Notes under the pieces: generated by a model | The model's input: only the letters and a program-made list of their open reading frames with translations | What the model was told of the DNA's origin: nothing | Database searches by the model: none | Program-made: the position numbers and the translations under genes | Source of the DNA: an uncultured Eubacteriales bacterium | GTDB lineage: Bacteria; Bacillota; Clostridia; Oscillospirales; Acutalibacteraceae | Direction: 5' to 3' | NCBI GenBank assembly: GCA_934476545.1 | Contig: CAKSOB010000053.1 | Span: 1 to 9,910 of the forward strand | DNA: 9,910 nucleotides | Shown: in pieces, positions 6,485 to 9,910 of the stretch | Numbering within the stretch: position 1 is the stretch's first letter | Layout: each line of letters begins with the position of its first letter

Positions 6485-7762
6485 ATGGCGGAGAAGCGCA
6501 GAGCGCCTCAACAACGACCGCCGGCAAAGGGGCAGCGTCCCCAACGACCGCCGGCAAGCCGACCGATGACGAAAAAACGTCCGGTCAACAAAAATGAAAA
6601 AGTACGATACAACGATGACGGCACCGTAACACGCCTTGTAAAAAAGAGGGGGCGGCTCTTTGGAGTAGGCGCAGGTGTGGATTTGCCATTCTTGCTTTTA
6701 GTGTTGACACTGGTCACCATCGGATTGATTATGCTGTTTTCTGCCAGCTACTATTATGCGTATCATAATCAGGGCAGCAGTTTTTACTTCATTATCCGGC
6801 AAGGCATTTTTGCAATCATCGGTGTTTCGCTGATGTTCGCTATTTCTTTTATAGACTATCACATCCTACATCGATTCGCCATTCCCATTTTGGGAATTTC
6901 GTGGATTTTCTTGGTGGCGGTACGACTGTTGCCTGCTGTCCAAAATGTACACCGTTGGATTAACTTGGGACTGTTCTCGTTCCAGCCATCGGAAATTGCA
7001 AAGTTCGCCATTGTGCTTTGGTTTGCACACTACATTTCCAAGCACTTTACCCAAATGCACACCATTAAGTACGGTGTGCTGCCCAACCTGTTTGTGGTGG
7101 GCTTGACCGCCTTCTTGGTTGTGATTGAGCCACACTTCTCCGCAACGATTATCATTCTGCTCCTAGCAGGTATGATGATGTTCATCGGCGGCGTGCAGAA
7201 GCGTTGGTTTGCCCTTGCGCTGATTCTTCTGGCGGTGGGCGCCATCTGCCTGATGCTGTTTACCGACAGCTACGCCGGCGGACGTGTGCAGGGTTGGCTC
7301 AACCCCTTTAACACCGATTTGTGGTGGGAAACCTACCAGACCAGAAACTCTCTGTTGGCAATCGGCTCCGGTGGCTTCTTCGGACTGGGCTTGGGACAAT
7401 CGCACCAGAAATACCTGTGGCTGCCGGAACCTCAAAACGACTTTATCTTTGCGGTGGTTTGCGAGGAACTGGGATTTGTGGGCGCGATGGCAATCATTGT
7501 GTTGTTTATCCTGTTGGTATGGCGTGGCATTACCATTTCTCTGAAAGCCAAGGATAAATTCGGAATGCTGCTGGGTACCGGCTTGGTATTGCAGGTTGGT
7601 GTGCAAGTGGCGCTGAACATCGCCGTTGTGACCAACACGATCCCAAATACCGGCATCAGCTTGCCATTCTTTAGCTATGGCGGTACGTCACTGGTACTGT
7701 TGTTGGCGCAGATGGGCGTGGTGCTCTCCATTTCTCGTACTGCATCCATTGAGAAATTGTGA
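6485..7762 (+). CDS. ftsW: SEDS peptidoglycan glycosyltransferase FtsW/SpoVE
   Basis: A polytopic membrane glycan polymerase that extends lipid II strands together with a class B PBP, here presumably the product of 2452-4737. It has 425 residues and about ten membrane segments. The family blocks are PSEIAKFA (168-175), LPEPQNDFIFAVVCEELG with D319 at the position of the essential SEDS aspartate, and GISLPFFSYGGTS (390-402). About 60 residues of basic, proline-rich cytoplasmic tail precede the first membrane helix and carry a short repeat. AAGGAGG (6471-6477) is 7 bases before ATG. Position between mraY and murG favours FtsW or its sporulation paralogue SpoVE over RodA; the two cannot be separated from sequence alone. 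Confidence 0.95.
   Translation: MAEKRRAPQQRPPAKGQRPQRPPASRPMTKKRPVNKNEKVRYNDDGTVTRLVKKRGRLFGVGAGVDLPFLLLVLTLVTIGLIMLFSASYYYAYHNQGSSFYFIIRQGIFAIIGVSLMFAISFIDYHILHRFAIPILGISWIFLVAVRLLPAVQNVHRWINLGLFSFQPSEIAKFAIVLWFAHYISKHFTQMHTIKYGVLPNLFVVGLTAFLVVIEPHFSATIIILLLAGMMMFIGGVQKRWFALALILLAVGAICLMLFTDSYAGGRVQGWLNPFNTDLWWETYQTRNSLLAIGSGGFFGLGLGQSHQKYLWLPEPQNDFIFAVVCEELGFVGAMAIIVLFILLVWRGITISLKAKDKFGMLLGTGLVLQVGVQVALNIAVVTNTIPNTGISLPFFSYGGTSLVLLLAQMGVVLSISRTASIEKL
6512..6557 (+). repeat. Short direct repeat in the ftsW N-terminal tail
   Basis: The 16-base unit CAACGACCGCCGGCAA occurs at 6512-6527 and 6542-6557, a 30-base period. In frame it encodes QRPPA twice, ten residues apart, inside the basic proline-rich tail of FtsW. 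Near-identity at the DNA level suggests a recent small tandem duplication. Confidence 0.85.
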
Positions 7763-7795
7763 CGAGTTTGGATTGTTCTCTTTTTGTCAAAAAAT

Positions 7796-7876
7796 GAAAG
7801 TTTCGTCCACCTTTACAACATGGTGCGAGTGGGAGGCGTGTTCCTCTCTTCGCCCTCTGCGGGGGGCGAAACTTTC
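7796..7876 (+). repeat. Cloverleaf-like palindromic intergenic repeat
   Basis: GAAAGTTTCG (7796-7805) and CGAAACTTTC (7867-7876) are perfect complements, closing an 81-base element. Inside are three possible arms: CACC/GGTG (7808-7811 with 7822-7825), GGGAGG/CCTCTC (7831-7836 with 7843-7848), and CGCCCT/GGGGCG (7851-7856 with 7863-7868, competing with the inner two pairs of the outer stem). An alternative fold extends the middle arm to 7825-7853. It contains no reading frame of note. From memory, intergenic elements with TTTCGTCCACCTTT and CGCCCTCxGC segments recur in Oscillospiraceae genomes; this looks like a degenerate copy. It may act as a transcript-processing or attenuation site between ftsW and murG. 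Confidence 0.6.
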
Positions 7877-7907
7877 CTGCTATATAAGGATCTTTTTACA
7901 AATACAA

Positions 7908-7932
7908 CAAGGATTCCTCCAATAAATCCTTG
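7908..7932 (+). promoter_or_regulatory. Hairpin directly before the murG ribosome binding site
   Basis: CAAGGATT (7908-7915) and AATCCTTG (7925-7932) form a perfect 8-bp stem with a 9-base loop starting CCTCC. It ends one base before the murG ribosome binding site AAAGGGTGG (7934-7942). A second AAGGAT at 7886-7891 could compete for 7926-7931. The arrangement could tune murG translation; no protein or ligand can be inferred. Confidence 0.45.
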
Positions 7933-7947
7933 GAAAGGGTGGTCATC

Positions 7948-9078
7948 ATGTTACGAGTATTATTTGCAGGCGGCGGTACCGCAGGACACATTAACCCGGC
8001 GTTGGCGATTGCCGGATATGTGAAGGAGCAGCAGCCGGATGCGGAGATTTTGTATATCGGCGCAAAGGGCGGCATGGAGGAGCGATTGGTTCCCGCAGCC
8101 GGATTCCCTTTTAAGAGCATTACCATTTCCGGCTTTCAACGGAAGTTGACGCTGCAAAATATCGGAAAAAACATCAAGACGGTGGCTCGGATGTTCACCT
8201 CCAGCGGAGAAGCCAAGAAGCTGATTCGAGAATTTCAGCCGGATGTTTGTATCGGTACCGGCGGCTACGTTAGCGGTCCGGTGATTCGAGAGGCAATCAA
8301 GCTGGGCATTCCCACCATGATTCATGAGTCCAATGCCTTCCCCGGCATGACCAATAAGGCGCTGTCAAAAAACGCAACCTATACCCTGCTTGCGGTAGAG
8401 GATGCCAAAAAGCTGATGGACCCCAACGCCAATTGCATTGTTACCGGCAACCCGGTGCGGCAGGAGGTTTTGCAGGCACAGCGAGAGCCTTCCCGCCAAA
8501 AGTTGGGCTTGGATGACCGTCCGGTAATTTTGTCCTTTGGCGGCAGTTTGGGCGCTCGTTCCATCAATGAAGCGGTTGCCGATCTGTTGGTGCATTCCGC
8601 AAAAACAAAGCAGTATCAGCACCTCCATTCCTACGGGCAATACGGCAAGTGGATGCCGGAGCTGCTGAAAGAAAAAGGCGTAGATTTGGCACAAAATCCG
8701 CAAATGCGCATCAGCGAGTATATCTACAATATGCCGGAGTGCTTGGCGGCTGCCGATTTGGTTATCTGCCGTGCCGGCGCTATGACACTCAGTGAACTGC
8801 AGGTACAGGGTAAGGGCGCCATTTTGATTCCGTCCCCCAACGTGGCGGAGAACCACCAGTACCACAATGCTATGGCGCTGGCTCGCCGTGGGGCAGCAAT
8901 CGTCATTGAAGAAAAGGACTTGACCGGAGAACTGCTCTGTCAAAAGGTGGAGGAGATTTTCCAAAAAGAAAACGGTGCCAAAACCTTGGGGGACAACGCT
9001 AAGAAAATGGCAATTACCGACACCAACCACCGAATTTATCAACTGATTTGTGAACTGGCAAAGAGGAAGGAATCATGA
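7948..9078 (+). CDS. murG: UDP-GlcNAc:lipid I N-acetylglucosaminyltransferase MurG
   Basis: Peripheral membrane GT28 enzyme that adds GlcNAc to lipid I, making lipid II, the substrate of FtsW. ATG at 7948 gives 376 residues beginning MLRVLFAGGGTAGH, the family start; it has AAAGGGTGG 5 bases upstream. An in-frame TTG at 7930 would add six residues but lies inside the hairpin and lacks its own site. Motifs are the N-terminal glycine loop GGGTAGH (8-14, with Ala where many have Gly), GTGGYVSGP and HESNAFPG in the lipid-binding domain, GGSLGA (198-203), CRAGAMTLSE (274-283) and the UDP-GlcNAc-binding region with E301-N-H-Q304. The stop overlaps the next start by four bases. Confidence 0.97.
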   Translation: MLRVLFAGGGTAGHINPALAIAGYVKEQQPDAEILYIGAKGGMEERLVPAAGFPFKSITISGFQRKLTLQNIGKNIKTVARMFTSSGEAKKLIREFQPDVCIGTGGYVSGPVIREAIKLGIPTMIHESNAFPGMTNKALSKNATYTLLAVEDAKKLMDPNANCIVTGNPVRQEVLQAQREPSRQKLGLDDRPVILSFGGSLGARSINEAVADLLVHSAKTKQYQHLHSYGQYGKWMPELLKEKGVDLAQNPQMRISEYIYNMPECLAAADLVICRAGAMTLSELQVQGKGAILIPSPNVAENHQYHNAMALARRGAAIVIEEKDLTGELLCQKVEEIFQKENGAKTLGDNAKKMAITDTNHRIYQLICELAKRKES

Positions 9079-9910
9079 AACAAGAACTGAAAACCATCCC
9101 CTCCGCAGACGGCAAGCTGACCCTTCATGTGTTGATCGGCACACCGGAAACAGCACCGAAAGGCGTGGTGCAGATTACCCATGGCATGACGGAGCATAAG
9201 GGGCGGTACGTTCCCTTTATGGAATTTTTGGCGGAGAACGGCTATGCTTCTGTGATTCACGACCATCGGGGTCACGGAGAAAGCGTGAACAGCAAAGCGG
9301 ATTGGGGCTATTTTTCCGATGAAACGGGAACGGAAATCGTAAAGGATTTATATGAAGTCACCAAGCTGGCAAAGGCGGAATTTCCGGAATTACCCTTGTA
9401 TCTCTTTGCCCACAGCATGGGAACTCTGGTGGCGAGAAATTACCTGAAAACCCACGATGACGAAGTGGAAAAGTGCATTCTTTGCGGCGCGCCGTTCCAA
9501 AATGATGGGGCAAAGATAGGTTTGGCGCTGGTGGAGCGGTTGGAAAAACGGCACGGCGGACATCACCGGCTCCGCTCGGTGGACAAGCTGGTGTTTGGCA
9601 CCTACAACCGCAAATTCACCGATTCCAAGCAGCCCAACCGTTGGATTTGCTCTGTGTCAGAGGTGGTGGAGCGGTACAACCGCTGCCCAAAATGTAATTT
9701 TAAATTTACGCTCAACGGCTATAAAAACCTGTTCCTGCTAATGAAATCCTGTTTTGACAAAACCGGTTGGCAATGTGCTGCGCCGGAGCTGCCGATTCTT
9801 TTTCTTGCGGGCGGCAACGACCCGGTCATTGGCAACGGCAATCAGTTTTTGGCAGAAATGAACTTTTTGCAGCAGGTTGGGTATTCCTCTGTAAAAGGAC
9901 TGCTGTACCC
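9075..9910 (+). CDS. Alpha/beta hydrolase, monoacylglycerol lipase-like (Hydrolase_4/serine aminopeptidase S33 type), 3' end outside window
   Basis: A cytosolic serine hydrolase, 278 codons visible. The start ATG overlaps the murG stop (ATGA), with AGGAAGGA upstream, so translation is probably coupled. Family features are THGMTEHKGRY (35-45) with the oxyanion-hole region, HDHRGHGES (62-70), the nucleophile elbow A112-H-S114-M-G116 (Ala replaces the usual first Gly) and an acid loop LAGGNDPV with D249. The catalytic histidine expected shortly after LLYP falls beyond the window. A cysteine pair (CPKC) lies in the lid-side region. Relatives act on monoacylglycerols, lysophospholipids or other esters; the substrate is not predictable. 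It is not a known dcw member, so a link to envelope lipid turnover is only suggested by coupling to murG. Confidence 0.9.
   Translation, partial: MKQELKTIPSADGKLTLHVLIGTPETAPKGVVQITHGMTEHKGRYVPFMEFLAENGYASVIHDHRGHGESVNSKADWGYFSDETGTEIVKDLYEVTKLAKAEFPELPLYLFAHSMGTLVARNYLKTHDDEVEKCILCGAPFQNDGAKIGLALVERLEKRHGGHHRLRSVDKLVFGTYNRKFTDSKQPNRWICSVSEVVERYNRCPKCNFKFTLNGYKNLFLLMKSCFDKTGWQCAAPELPILFLAGGNDPVIGNGNQFLAEMNFLQQVGYSSVKGLLY

Noticed and set aside
7677..8023. Overlapping short open frames (82 and 79 codons) across the ftsW-murG gap
   Set aside because: They run through the palindromic repeat and into ftsW or murG in other frames, without ribosome binding sites.

Overview
The window carries most of a division and cell wall (dcw) cluster from a bacterium of the Bacillota. 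Clostridia, probably an Oscillospiraceae-like lineage, is the best guess. The reasons are gene order, strong AGGAGG-type ribosome binding sites, TTG/GTG starts, a class B penicillin-binding protein with two C-terminal PASTA domains and a SpoVD-type cysteine pair, and an intergenic palindromic element of a kind I associate with that family. The taxonomy is inference. All supported genes lie on the + strand.

Layout. Bases 1-76 look like the tail of an upstream gene. A clear intrinsic terminator follows at 141-174. A near-consensus sigma-A promoter (253-281), two MraZ boxes (294-308) and a long leader hairpin (306-347) precede mraZ (361-780). The series then runs rsmH (801-1727), an ftsL-type gene (1751-2272), a 179-base gap with interleaved inverted repeats, a SpoVD/FtsI-type transpeptidase (2452-4737), an unrecognised gene (4777-5337), a short gap with a palindrome and possible promoter, mraY (5418-6443), ftsW/spoVE (6485-7762), a 185-base gap with a cloverleaf-like repeat and a second leader hairpin, murG (7948-9078), and a serine hydrolase (9075 onward) overlapping murG by 4 bases and cut by the window end.

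How the genes work together. MraZ is the local transcription regulator. RsmH modifies 16S rRNA. MraY and MurG make lipid I and lipid II. The SEDS protein FtsW and the class B PBP polymerise and cross-link septal peptidoglycan. The FtsL-like protein is a bitopic divisome scaffold. The Mur ligases that normally sit among these genes (murE/murF before mraY, murD before ftsW) are absent. The slot before mraY holds an unrecognised cysteine-rich 186-residue protein that may be a decayed Mur-ligase remnant.

No phage, CRISPR, tRNA/rRNA or transposase is visible. The most interesting points are the unidentified gene in the murE/murF slot with its possible frameshift, the MraZ operator overlapped by a hairpin, the cloverleaf repeat before murG, and the hydrolase translationally coupled to murG.
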